Positions 1-6,050 of a stretch of DNA of 6,602 nucleotides are shown piece after piece. The notes beneath the pieces were generated by a model. It was not told the DNA's origin and made no database searches. It saw only the letters and a program-made list of their open reading frames with translations. How positions within the stretch are numbered: position 1 is the stretch's first letter; the number at the start of each line of letters is the position of its first letter. The translations under genes and the position numbers were made by a program. This DNA comes from JBGPRB01 sp964422155 (lineage in GTDB: Bacteria; Chloroflexota; Dehalococcoidia; Dehalococcoidales; RBG-16-60-22), in NCBI GenBank assembly GCA_964422155.1, contig CAYQZZ010000087.1, forward strand, positions 1 to 6,602, given 5' to 3'.

Positions 1-1
1 C

Positions 2-817
2 ATTCACTCGACCGCCTCCGACGGCAAATTCAGTCCTGAAGCTATCATCGTCAAGGCGGCCGAACTCGGTCTGAAGGTAATTTCCCTGACCGACCACGAT
101 TCCGTAGATGGAATTATCCCGGCTCTCAAGACCGTAAAAACTTACCCTGGGCTGACATTCATACCCGGCGTCGAAATCAGCACTGATATGCCCGATGGGG
201 AAGCCCACGTTCTGGGCTATTTCATAAATTACACCAGCCGCGAACTGGGGTCTACCCTGGAGAGATTCCGTAACTCCCGATTGAGAAGGGCCCAGGGCAT
301 GGTCGCGAAGCTGGGCGCTCTGGGTATCGATATCGACTGGCCGCGCGTGCAGGAAATCGCCGGCGACGGCGCTATCGGGCGACCGCATATCGCCCAGGCG
401 ATGCTGGAGAAGGGTTACATCACCTCTTTCGAGGAGGCTTTTAAAAAATATATCGGACACGGCGGCCCGGCTTATGTCGAGCGCGAGAAGGTGACACCCG
501 AAGAGGCGGTAGCATTGATATTGCGTTCCAGGGGGCTGCCCGTGCTGGCGCACCCCTTCACCGTGAAAGAGCCGGAGACAATGGTCATAAAACTGAAATC
601 CGCCGGACTGGTAGGCATTGAAGCCTATTACAAGGACAATACCGACGCAGAGACCGAAGCCACTCTCGGCCTGGCTACCAAATACGGGCTTATCGCCACC
701 GGCGGCAGTGACTTTCACGGCATCGCTGACAGCAATGATGCCATGCTCGGCAGCGTGGAGGTGCCTATGGAAGCGGCGGAGCGGCTCATCGCTCTGTCCG
801 ATAAACGGGATAAATAA
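2..817 (+). CDS. PHP-domain phosphoesterase, 5' partial (RNase AM/TrpH-like)
   Basis: The reading frame is open from base 2 to a TAA at 815-817 and gives 271 residues; only the extreme N-terminus (about 5-10 residues, including the first metal-binding His) is outside the window. Visible PHP motifs in order: IHSTASDG (residues 1-8, second half of the HxH motif), TDHD (30-33), PGVEIS (55-60, a metal-ligand Glu), AHVLGY (68-73), GRPHIA in the middle insertion, LAHP, GIEAYY, and GGSDFHG near the C-terminus. These are the metal-binding His/Asp/Glu positions of the PHP fold, and all those inside the window are intact. The length and the GRPHIA insertion match the YciV/TrpH group, whose characterised members are 3',5'-nucleoside bisphosphate phosphatases or 5'-3' exoribonucleases (RNase AM). 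The protein is presumably cytoplasmic. The fold is certain; the substrate is inferred from family only. The internal ATG at 188 is not the true start, because essential motifs lie upstream of it. Confidence 0.9.
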   Translation: MHSTASDGKFSPEAIIVKAAELGLKVISLTDHDSVDGIIPALKTVKTYPGLTFIPGVEISTDMPDGEAHVLGYFINYTSRELGSTLERFRNSRLRRAQGMVAKLGALGIDIDWPRVQEIAGDGAIGRPHIAQAMLEKGYITSFEEAFKKYIGHGGPAYVEREKVTPEEAVALILRSRGLPVLAHPFTVKEPETMVIKLKSAGLVGIEAYYKDNTDAETEATLGLATKYGLIATGGSDFHGIADSNDAMLGSVEVPMEAAERLIALSDKRDK

Positions 818-873
818 CCATAAGCAGGAGTATTTAAAATATAATATTGAGAAATCCATCACATTAATATAGC

Positions 874-1012
874 GAGGGTGTTTAGAAAACCATCGCTGTC
901 ATTCTGACCCCGATGCAATCGGGGGAAGAATCCGCTACCCTTACCTTAATGCCGGATTCTTCGTCGTCCCGATAAATCGGGACTCCTCAGAATGACAATA
1001 TTAAATACCCTC
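874..1012. repeat. Nested palindromic MITE-like element, copy 1
   Basis: The core at 897-997 is bounded by perfect 11-bp inverted repeats, TGTCATTCTGA (897-907) and TCAGAATGACA (987-997). Inside are a hairpin CCCCGAT/ATCGGGG (908-914 and 918-924), a 10-bp inverted pair GAAGAATCCG (925-934) and CGGATTCTTC (953-962), and a second hairpin GTCCCGAT/ATCGGGAC (966-973 and 976-983). An outer pair, GAGGGTGTTTA (874-884) and TAAATACCCTC (1002-1012), matches at 10 of 11 positions and may mark the full extent. The whole segment could fold into a branched cruciform. It has no coding capacity and no visible target-site duplication. It fills most of the gap before plsY. A related copy lies at 2295-2413, so this is a dispersed family and not a single hairpin. 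Confidence 0.85.
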
Positions 1013-1036
1013 AATAACGCCCCCTGAAGGAGCTTG

Positions 1037-1735
1037 ATGGTTATCTGGATTGTATTAATAATATGCTCTTATCTCCTCGGTGCGGTGCCATCCTCGTACC
1101 TGGCTGCCAGGTCGCGCGGCATAGACCTCAGGAAACAAGGTACCTCTCAGGTGGGGGGCGGTAACCTCTGGCGAACGACCTCCCGCAAGCTCGGCCTGAT
1201 GGTGGGCTTCTTCGATTTCTTCAAGGGCATGTTGATGGTATTGATAGCCTGGCGGCTGGGTTTGGATGCCGGTCAGCAGTTTGCGGTCGGCCTGGCTGCC
1301 GTCGTCGGTCATAACTGGCCGGTCTTTCTCCGCTTCCATGGGGGGCGGGGTATCGCCACAAGCCTGGGTATAATCATCATACTGCCCTGCATTAATATAA
1401 ATGAGATAACTACGTGGCCGCTGGTAACCTTCTTCGCCATCGGAGCAGCCGGTCTCGTTATTATACGTCGAACGCCTGTGCCGATACTCGCCGGTATAAT
1501 TTTACTACCCGTAATCAGCGCCATCGTCCGCGAACCGCTCCCGCTTATTCTGGGATATCTGGCGATGGTGTTGATAATCATCATCAAGCGACTCACGGCG
1601 CAACCCGCGACCGAGACCAGGAAAATAGGCATGGCCCGTCTCCTCTTGAACCGTTTCCTTTTCGACCGGGATATCAGCGATAGGTCCACCTGGGTTCACC
1701 GGAAACACGTTACCCGGAAGGGAAAACCGGTATGA
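1037..1735 (+). CDS. plsY: PlsY-type glycerol-3-phosphate acyltransferase, divergent
   Basis: A 232-residue polytopic membrane protein resembling PlsY, which transfers an acyl group from acyl-phosphate to glycerol-3-phosphate to make lysophosphatidic acid, the first step of phospholipid synthesis at the inner face of the membrane. Family landmarks: N-terminal helix with GAVPSSYLAAR (15-25), DLRKQG (30-35), the DFFKG stretch (60-64), and the second motif GHNWPVFLRFHGGRGIATSLG (91-111), close to the usual GHxxPVFxxFxGGKGVAT. The first loop is altered: where the family normally has GSGNxGATN, this protein has GTSQVGGGN. GGKG is GGRG. A basic tail of roughly 35 residues follows the last helix and makes it slightly longer than typical. 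I chose ATG 1037, four bases after GAAGGAG (1026-1032); TTG 1034 lies only one base after that site and is unlikely. The stop overlaps the next gene by four bases. The family call is firm; activity with the standard substrate is inferred. Confidence 0.82.
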   Translation: MVIWIVLIICSYLLGAVPSSYLAARSRGIDLRKQGTSQVGGGNLWRTTSRKLGLMVGFFDFFKGMLMVLIAWRLGLDAGQQFAVGLAAVVGHNWPVFLRFHGGRGIATSLGIIIILPCININEITTWPLVTFFAIGAAGLVIIRRTPVPILAGIILLPVISAIVREPLPLILGYLAMVLIIIIKRLTAQPATETRKIGMARLLLNRFLFDRDISDRSTWVHRKHVTRKGKPV

Positions 1736-2235
1736 CCAAGCCGGATACAATGAAATGCGGCGCTCACCCGGTCGTGGAAACGAGTCTCAGGTGCGGCAAA
1801 TGCGGCAAACCCATCTGCCCCAGGTGCATGGTACAGACGCCGGTAGGGGCCAGGTGCCGGGACTGCGCCAGGCTCTACAAACTGCCGACCTACCGCATCT
1901 CCGCCGTGCACTACCTCAGGGCTATCGGCACGGCGCTGGGAATAGCAATTATTACCGGACTTATCTGGGGTGTCATCAATAACTTTATTTCTTTCTTCTA
2001 CCTCAATCTGTTACTGGCCGCCGGCACCGGCTATGCCATCGGCGAGGTGACCGGTCTCTCCGTTAATCGGAAGAGAAGCCCATGGCTGGCGGCGGTGGGG
2101 GGCATAGCGGTTGCTGTGAGCTACACGGTCAATATTTTCACTTTCGGGCGAATACCATCCATAGGGCCTGGCATCGCTATCGACCTTGTCAGCCTCGGAC
2201 TCGGCGTTTACATGGCGGTCAGCCGCCTGCGCTAG
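1732..2235 (+). CDS. B-box-like zinc-finger membrane protein, unknown function
   Basis: A 167-residue protein with a cytoplasmic-looking N-terminal zinc-binding region and a hydrophobic C-terminal domain. The ligand pattern is C9-x2-H12, C21-x2-C24, C29-x2-C32 and C42-x2-C45, enough for two zinc sites in a B-box/treble-clef style arrangement. A short basic linker (46-61) leads to four predicted membrane segments at about 62-82, 86-109, 117-138 and 147-164, with a basic loop NRKR (112-115) between the second and third. The architecture recalls B-box zinc-finger proteins, sometimes fused to rhomboid domains, but I see no rhomboid GxSx active site. The ATG lies inside the ATGA overlap with the plsY stop, behind GGAAGGGA (1716-1723), so translation is probably coupled to plsY. 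This suggests a role near membrane lipid synthesis or membrane quality control, but the sequence does not show what that role is. Confidence 0.8.
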   Translation: MTKPDTMKCGAHPVVETSLRCGKCGKPICPRCMVQTPVGARCRDCARLYKLPTYRISAVHYLRAIGTALGIAIITGLIWGVINNFISFFYLNLLLAAGTGYAIGEVTGLSVNRKRSPWLAAVGGIAVAVSYTVNIFTFGRIPSIGPGIAIDLVSLGLGVYMAVSRLR

Positions 2236-2294
2236 GAAGAATTACATGTCCCCTCCCGTCCTTTACCCACAATATAAATTTAGTATTGGTTGTG

Positions 2295-2413
2295 TGTCAT
2301 TCCAGTCTTCCACAATTGTCATTCCCGCCCCGATGAAATCGGGACGAAGAATCCGTAGGGGGAGGGGTAGTCTAGTCCTTCCTGAGAAAGACGGGTCAAG
2401 ACCGAGAATGACA
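2295..2413. repeat. Palindromic MITE-like element, copy 2 (degenerate)
   Basis: This copy is related to the element at 874-1012. The core runs from TGTCATTC (2317-2324) to its complement GAATGACA (2406-2413). It contains the hairpin CCCGAT/ATCGGG (2329-2334 and 2338-2343) followed directly by GAAGAATCCG (2346-2355), the same 10-mer in the same order as in copy 1. The right half has drifted: the second hairpin and the CGGATTCTTC partner are not recognisable. An extra TGTCATTCC (2295-2303) just before the core looks like the end of another partial copy. It lies in the 278-base gap between the zinc-finger gene and the ferredoxin gene; the remainder of that gap holds the promoter candidate at 2432-2458 and nothing else I recognise. 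Confidence 0.75.
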
Positions 2414-2431
2414 TTGGTAAACAATCTCAGT

Positions 2432-2458
2432 TTGAGACATTCCCGTATATCGTATAAT
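2432..2458 (+). promoter_or_regulatory. Candidate sigma-70-type promoter for the ferredoxin gene
   Basis: A perfect TATAAT (2453-2458) is preceded by TTGAGA (2432-2437), five of six matches to the -35 consensus, with a short 15-base spacer. The expected transcript would start around 2465, giving a leader of about 50 bases before the GTG at 2514. The site lies about 20 bases downstream of the right end of the palindromic repeat. The -10 box is convincing; the short spacer lowers confidence. Confidence 0.5.
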
Positions 2459-2501
2459 ATACATAGAGCAAATACCGCTGGCTCTTTCGAGACCGGCCCT
2501 G

Positions 2502-2507
2502 AAGGAG
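2502..2507 (+). promoter_or_regulatory. Ribosome binding site deciding the GTG start of the ferredoxin
   Basis: AAGGAG lies six bases upstream of GTG 2514 and is what selects this non-ATG start. No in-frame ATG exists between this site and the first cluster cysteine codon, so GTG is the only start that keeps the whole ferredoxin fold. Confidence 0.8.
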
Positions 2508-2513
2508 TCCATC

Positions 2514-2690
2514 GTGGCCTATAAAATCACCGAAGACTGTGTCAAGTGTGGCGGCTGCTTCTACGAGTGTCCCAACGATGCTATCACCGAAGGCGAGAAG
2601 AGCTACATCATCGACCCGGATAAATGCACCGAGTGTGGAGCCTGCATCGAAAATAACTACTGCCCGGCCTGGGCCATTGTCAAAGAATAA
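2514..2690 (+). CDS. Small 2[4Fe-4S] ferredoxin
   Basis: A 58-residue protein starting at GTG and ending at TAA (2688-2690). It is almost entirely a bacterial-type double-cluster ferredoxin, a soluble low-potential electron carrier. The first motif is C9-x2-C12-x2-C15-x3-CP (C19), followed by PNDAI. The second is C38-x2-C41-x2-C44-x5-CP (C50), followed by PAWAI. In this fold the fourth Cys of each motif normally completes the opposite cluster. The second motif is wider than the usual x3 by two residues (IENNY between C44 and C50), while all eight cysteines remain. The gene stands alone, with its own probable promoter (2432-2458) and a strong ribosome binding site, and no oxidoreductase partner is in the window. 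The redox partner is therefore unknown. The small size and GTG start make it easy to miss; antisense and other-frame ORFs here are shadows. Confidence 0.92.
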   Translation: MAYKITEDCVKCGGCFYECPNDAITEGEKSYIIDPDKCTECGACIENNYCPAWAIVKE

Positions 2691-2781
2691 AGTCATCAGA
2701 ACCCCCTGCCAACCCTCCTTGATGCGATAGAGAGTAATAACATAGTACTAAATCACCTTCCCATACCTTACTAAAGGACTA

Positions 2782-2810
2782 TTGGTTACTATCTCATAGA
2801 ACTCTACAAT
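2782..2810 (+). promoter_or_regulatory. Possible promoter upstream of the CARDB gene
   Basis: TACAAT (2805-2810) matches five of six bases of the -10 consensus, with TTGGTT (2782-2787) 17 bases upstream as a weak -35. A transcript would begin near 2817, which fits initiation at TTG 2853 with its own ribosome binding site. The surrounding 2691-2827 is AT-rich and non-coding, with no convincing terminator for the ferredoxin. Confidence 0.35.
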
Positions 2811-2838
2811 TAAAAGGAACATTTAATATGCCTGAACT

Positions 2839-2843
2839 GGAGG
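2839..2843 (+). promoter_or_regulatory. Ribosome binding site favouring TTG start of the CARDB gene
   Basis: GGAGG lies nine bases before TTG 2853, a good distance. The alternative in-frame ATG at 2874 has only GGAA three bases upstream, too close to be efficient. This makes TTG 2853 the better-supported start, although the signal peptide is intact from either. Confidence 0.5.
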
Positions 2844-2852
2844 ACACCTTCC

Positions 2853-5800
2853 TTGTCCGGTTACCCGGAAATCATGAAGAAAATTATCGCCAGAACTCTT
2901 GTAGTATTTTTATCTATTCTTCTGGGTATTACTGCGTTCAGCTCTTACCATTCGGTGGTCTCTGCCGATACAGGCCCCGACCTTATCGTGCAGAATATCA
3001 GCCTGTCACCGGAAAACCCGGCTATCGATGATACCGTAACGATTACAGTAACTATCAAAAACCAGGGTACTGCTACAGCCGGCCTCAGTAACGTCGTATG
3101 TTATGCTGACAGTACCATCCTGGACACAAAATCCATTGACCCTCTTAATGCCGGTGTCATGACGACCGTAGTATTCACGTGGAAGGCAGTAGAGGGCTCA
3201 CACACCATCAAGGCAGTTGCCGACTCCAGCGGATTTATCACAGAAACCAACGAAAACAACAACACGAAGACATTCACCCTGACGACGCTGGCCGCTGATT
3301 TGATTGTTCAGTCCATAACGTGGTCGCCGAGCAATCCATCAAAAGGCGATAGCATCGTCTTCAGTATTACCATCAAGAACCAGGGCAGCAGTAAATCCCA
3401 GTACACCAAGGTAATTTTTTACATTGATGAGAATTCCCGGGGCTTTCAGGACATTGCCGCCATCAACCCGGGCAGCTCTCTCACCGCGACCTATACCTGG
3501 ACAGCTATTACAGGCCAGCATTCCTTGAAAGCGGTTATCGACGAACCGAACAACGTCAGAGAAAGCGATGAGACGAATAATGAGCTTACGGTGACATTCT
3601 CGACCCTCCCGCCGGACCTGACTATTCAGGGTATTACCTGGTTACCGGAGAATCCATCTAAGGACGACGCCGTAACCTTCACGGTCACGATTAAAAACCA
3701 GGGAAGCGGTCGAGCCGACCCATGTCATCTGGCTTACAATATCGATGGAGTATATCAGTCGTCAATTTCCGTCAACTCCACGAATGCCGGTACCTCGGGA
3801 AACATTACCATCACCTGGACAGCCACGGCCGAAGCACATGAAATTAAAGCAATCATCGATTACTATCAGAAAGTAACCGAAAGCGATGAGACCAATAATG
3901 AAAAAACCGCATCCTTGCAGACCCTGGCTCCCGACCTTTTTGTCAACGATATCACCTGGTTGCCATCAGTGGCCGGTGTCGGCGATAATGTTACCTTCAC
4001 CATAACGATAAAAAATCAGGGCAGCGGCCGGGCAGAAGCATCCCGGGCTGTCTGCTATATTGACGGCCAGGCCGTCGGTTACCCGAACATCCCGGGAATC
4101 GCATCCGAGGCTCAAGCGACTACGACCATCCTGTGGGTGGCTGAAGGCGGCTCACACGCTGTCGGCGTTCAAGCCGATTATGATAATAAACTAATCGAGA
4201 GCAACAAAGATAACAACAAACTCACCAAGACTATATCCATCATTCCGCCAGACCTGGTAATTGCCAGCATCGACTACTCGCCGGAAAATCCGACCGAAGG
4301 CGATACCGTCACTTTCACTGTAACCGTGAAAAATCAGGGCGGCGGTAAGGCCGAAAACTTTAAAGTCGCCTGCTATATCGATGATACTTTACTGAACTTG
4401 GAACATATCTACAGTCTGGCATCCGGCGCTTCCACCGAAAAAACCTTTACCTGGAAAATGCAGGACGGTCGCCACATCTTCAAGGCATACGCTAACTACA
4501 ATAAAAGTATTGCTGAAAGCGATGAAAATAACAATGAAAGCTCGATAACTATTACCCCTAATATGCCCGATTTAGCCATTACCAATATTACCTGGTCACC
4601 ACCGGATATACCTGCCGGCAGCGAGGTTACCTTCAATATCAATATAGAAAACCAGGGAAGTTTAAGCGCCAGCCCATCGCGTATAGCTTATTATGTTGAC
4701 GGTGCTAATGTCGGCTATAAAGATATCGGGCAACTGGATGCCGGCGGCGTGACCACGGAGCACTTCCTCTGGGCAGCTATAGAAGGTCAACATACCATCG
4801 GAATAGTTGTCGACTCCAATAATCAAATATCAGAGTATGATGAAAACAATAACACCAAGGTGGTAAATCTCCCCCCGCCCGACCTGGTAGTACAGGACAT
4901 TACCTATTCACCGCCCGACGCTAAAATTGGCGATAGTGTGATTATTACCGCAACTATTAAAAACCAGGGCGTCAGCAAGACTCAAAAGTCGCAGGTAGCC
5001 TGTAACATCGATGGTTTACCTGTCGCTTCCAAGGACCTGCCGGAGATAAATGCCGGAGACACGGTCACCAGGACATTCAACTGGGTCGCTGAAGCAGGCA
5101 TGCACAATATCAAAATATCGACCGATGCAAATAACCTCGTTATCGAGTCCGATGAGACCAACAATGATAAAGATATAAAGTTTGCGACGCTGACCCCGGA
5201 TTTGGTTATTAAGAATATCGGCTGGCTTATAGAGAATCCGATGACGAATGACGATGTGTACTTCACCATTACGATAAAGAACCAGGGCACCGGTATCGCC
5301 GGCAGCTCTCAATTGAAGTACTCCATTGATAAGAACCCTGCCCTTTTGGCAGACATAACACCGATACCGGCGGGTGACATCGCGGAATACAAATTCAGCT
5401 CTATTCTCGGGGGGGGGACTCATACAGCCAACGTCACCATCGACGCTAATAATGCGGTTACTGAGCTCGACGAAAGCAATAATAATAAGGTTTTATCTTT
5501 CACGACTATTGCTCCCGACCTGATTATCAAGGCAATCTCCTGTGCACCGCTGAGCGCCAACGCCGGTGACAACGTAACCATTACCGTGAAAGTCGAGAAC
5601 CGGGGCAGAGATAAAGCCCTGAATCCGCGCCTGGCCTTAACTGTTGATGGCTCTCCCCTGGGTTCTCTCGATATACCAAAGATAGACACAGGCGCCATAG
5701 CCACTGCGGATTTCGCCTGGAAGGCTATGACAGGTCCCCATGAAATCAGCGCTTTTATCGATACTAACCAGACGGTCCTCGAAAGCAATGAAACCAACAA

Positions 5801-5987
5801 TACCAAATCCCGGACAATAACAATTGGGAAGCCAGAAACACCGGCGGCTAAGACCGTCAAGCTGCCCGCCACATCTTCAACCGATAAAGGATTTCTTAGC
5901 AGCTGGTGGTGGATGTTCCTGATAGTAGCCGCGCTACTCGGCGGTATGGCTTTCGTGTCAGCCTTGAAAAACATAAGAAAGAAATAG
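2853..5987 (+). CDS. Secreted, membrane-anchored protein with nine CARDB repeats
   Basis: A 1044-residue surface protein. Residues 1-38 form a signal peptide: basic MKKIIAR (8-14), hydrophobic core (16-30), and a likely cleavage after VVSA (A38). Nine CARDB (cell-adhesion-related, Ig-like) modules follow, starting at residues 43, 149, 255, 361, 467, 573, 677, 783 and 889. Each opens with DL-hydrophobic-x-x-I, carries FT-x-TIKNQG or a variant, and closes with an acidic/Asn motif such as ESDETNN. A Pro/Thr/Ser-rich linker (about 993-1016) leads to a C-terminal helix opened by WWW (1018-1020) and ended by NIRKK, which would anchor the protein with its repeats outside. No enzymatic domain, LPXTG or S-layer homology domain is visible. 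The likely role is adhesion, a cell-surface spacer or envelope structure, inferred from CARDB; the ligand is unknown. Start codon is TTG 2853 on the strength of GGAGG (2839-2843); ATG 2874 would give 1037 residues. The gene is visibly more AT-rich than its neighbours. Confidence 0.9.
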   Translation: MSGYPEIMKKIIARTLVVFLSILLGITAFSSYHSVVSADTGPDLIVQNISLSPENPAIDDTVTITVTIKNQGTATAGLSNVVCYADSTILDTKSIDPLNAGVMTTVVFTWKAVEGSHTIKAVADSSGFITETNENNNTKTFTLTTLAADLIVQSITWSPSNPSKGDSIVFSITIKNQGSSKSQYTKVIFYIDENSRGFQDIAAINPGSSLTATYTWTAITGQHSLKAVIDEPNNVRESDETNNELTVTFSTLPPDLTIQGITWLPENPSKDDAVTFTVTIKNQGSGRADPCHLAYNIDGVYQSSISVNSTNAGTSGNITITWTATAEAHEIKAIIDYYQKVTESDETNNEKTASLQTLAPDLFVNDITWLPSVAGVGDNVTFTITIKNQGSGRAEASRAVCYIDGQAVGYPNIPGIASEAQATTTILWVAEGGSHAVGVQADYDNKLIESNKDNNKLTKTISIIPPDLVIASIDYSPENPTEGDTVTFTVTVKNQGGGKAENFKVACYIDDTLLNLEHIYSLASGASTEKTFTWKMQDGRHIFKAYANYNKSIAESDENNNESSITITPNMPDLAITNITWSPPDIPAGSEVTFNINIENQGSLSASPSRIAYYVDGANVGYKDIGQLDAGGVTTEHFLWAAIEGQHTIGIVVDSNNQISEYDENNNTKVVNLPPPDLVVQDITYSPPDAKIGDSVIITATIKNQGVSKTQKSQVACNIDGLPVASKDLPEINAGDTVTRTFNWVAEAGMHNIKISTDANNLVIESDETNNDKDIKFATLTPDLVIKNIGWLIENPMTNDDVYFTITIKNQGTGIAGSSQLKYSIDKNPALLADITPIPAGDIAEYKFSSILGGGTHTANVTIDANNAVTELDESNNNKVLSFTTIAPDLIIKAISCAPLSANAGDNVTITVKVENRGRDKALNPRLALTVDGSPLGSLDIPKIDTGAIATADFAWKAMTGPHEISAFIDTNQTVLESNETNNTKSRTITIGKPETPAAKTVKLPATSSTDKGFLSSWWWMFLIVAALLGGMAFVSALKNIRKK
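2979..5828 (+). repeat. Tandem array of nine 318-bp CARDB coding repeats
   Basis: Units begin at 2979, 3297, 3615, 3933, 4251, 4569, 4881, 5199 and 5517. Seven of the eight intervals are exactly 318 bp (106 codons); the sixth is 312 bp, the two missing codons lying in the linker after its ENNN motif. Units have diverged at DNA level but share near-identical patches: the 23 bases from 3561 and from 3879, encoding ESDETNNE in units 2 and 3, differ at one position. This pattern fits old duplication with the period held by selection or by occasional recombination. Confidence 0.9.
5409..5417 (+). other. Homopolymer tract of nine G inside the CARDB gene
   Basis: Nine consecutive G in unit 8 encode the LGGGT stretch, in a loop where the other units have E/T/D-G-x-H. 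The reading frame is intact on both sides and the unit has normal length, so the tract as given is in frame. Tracts of this kind can slip during replication; a one-base change would truncate the protein before its membrane anchor. Confidence 0.85.
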
Positions 5988-6002
5988 CCTTCTCCGCACT
6001 TC

Positions 6003-6012
6003 CCCGGCCGGG
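6003..6012. terminator. Weak palindrome between convergent genes
   Basis: CCCGGCCGGG is a perfect 10-bp palindrome in the 63-base gap between the CARDB stop and the SDR stop, followed on the plus strand by CTTTATTA. As RNA it would form only a three-pair stem with a GGCC loop, and there is no real U-run, so it is a poor intrinsic terminator. It is noted because it is the only candidate in a gap where both transcripts must end. Confidence 0.2.
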
Positions 6013-6050
6013 CTTTATTATCTTTCAATGCGATGGCGATTGCCCCCTGA

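Noticed and set aside
840..852. TATAAT at 840-845 followed by TTGAGA at 847-852, as a promoter for plsY
   Set aside because: No -35 lies at a proper distance before the TATAAT, and the TTGAGA has no -10 at 16-18 bases. Both are about 190 bases from plsY with the palindromic element between.
897..997. CRISPR array or riboswitch in the gap before plsY
   Set aside because: There are no regularly spaced direct repeats with unique spacers. The structure consists of inverted repeats shared with another intergenic copy, which fits a dispersed palindromic element better than a ligand-binding leader.
2186..2524. 112-codon plus-strand ORF across the end of the zinc-finger gene and the palindromic repeat
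   Set aside because: It runs through a non-coding palindromic element, has low-complexity basic composition and overlaps two better genes.
2427..2696. Minus-strand ORF covering the ferredoxin gene, and a plus ORF at 2539-2730 in another frame
   Set aside because: The plus-strand GTG frame encodes an unmistakable eight-cysteine ferredoxin with a good ribosome site; these overlap it in shadow frames.
2979..5828. Assembly artefact (collapsed or expanded repeat) as the origin of the CARDB array
   Set aside because: Units differ at many positions in both protein and DNA, so they are distinct sequences and not copies introduced by misassembly.
5420..6028. Long minus-strand ORF (202 codons) opposite the end of the CARDB gene
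   Set aside because: The plus frame has a clear repeat family, signal peptide and anchor. The antisense frame is a by-product of codon bias in the repeats and shows no recognisable domain or ribosome site.
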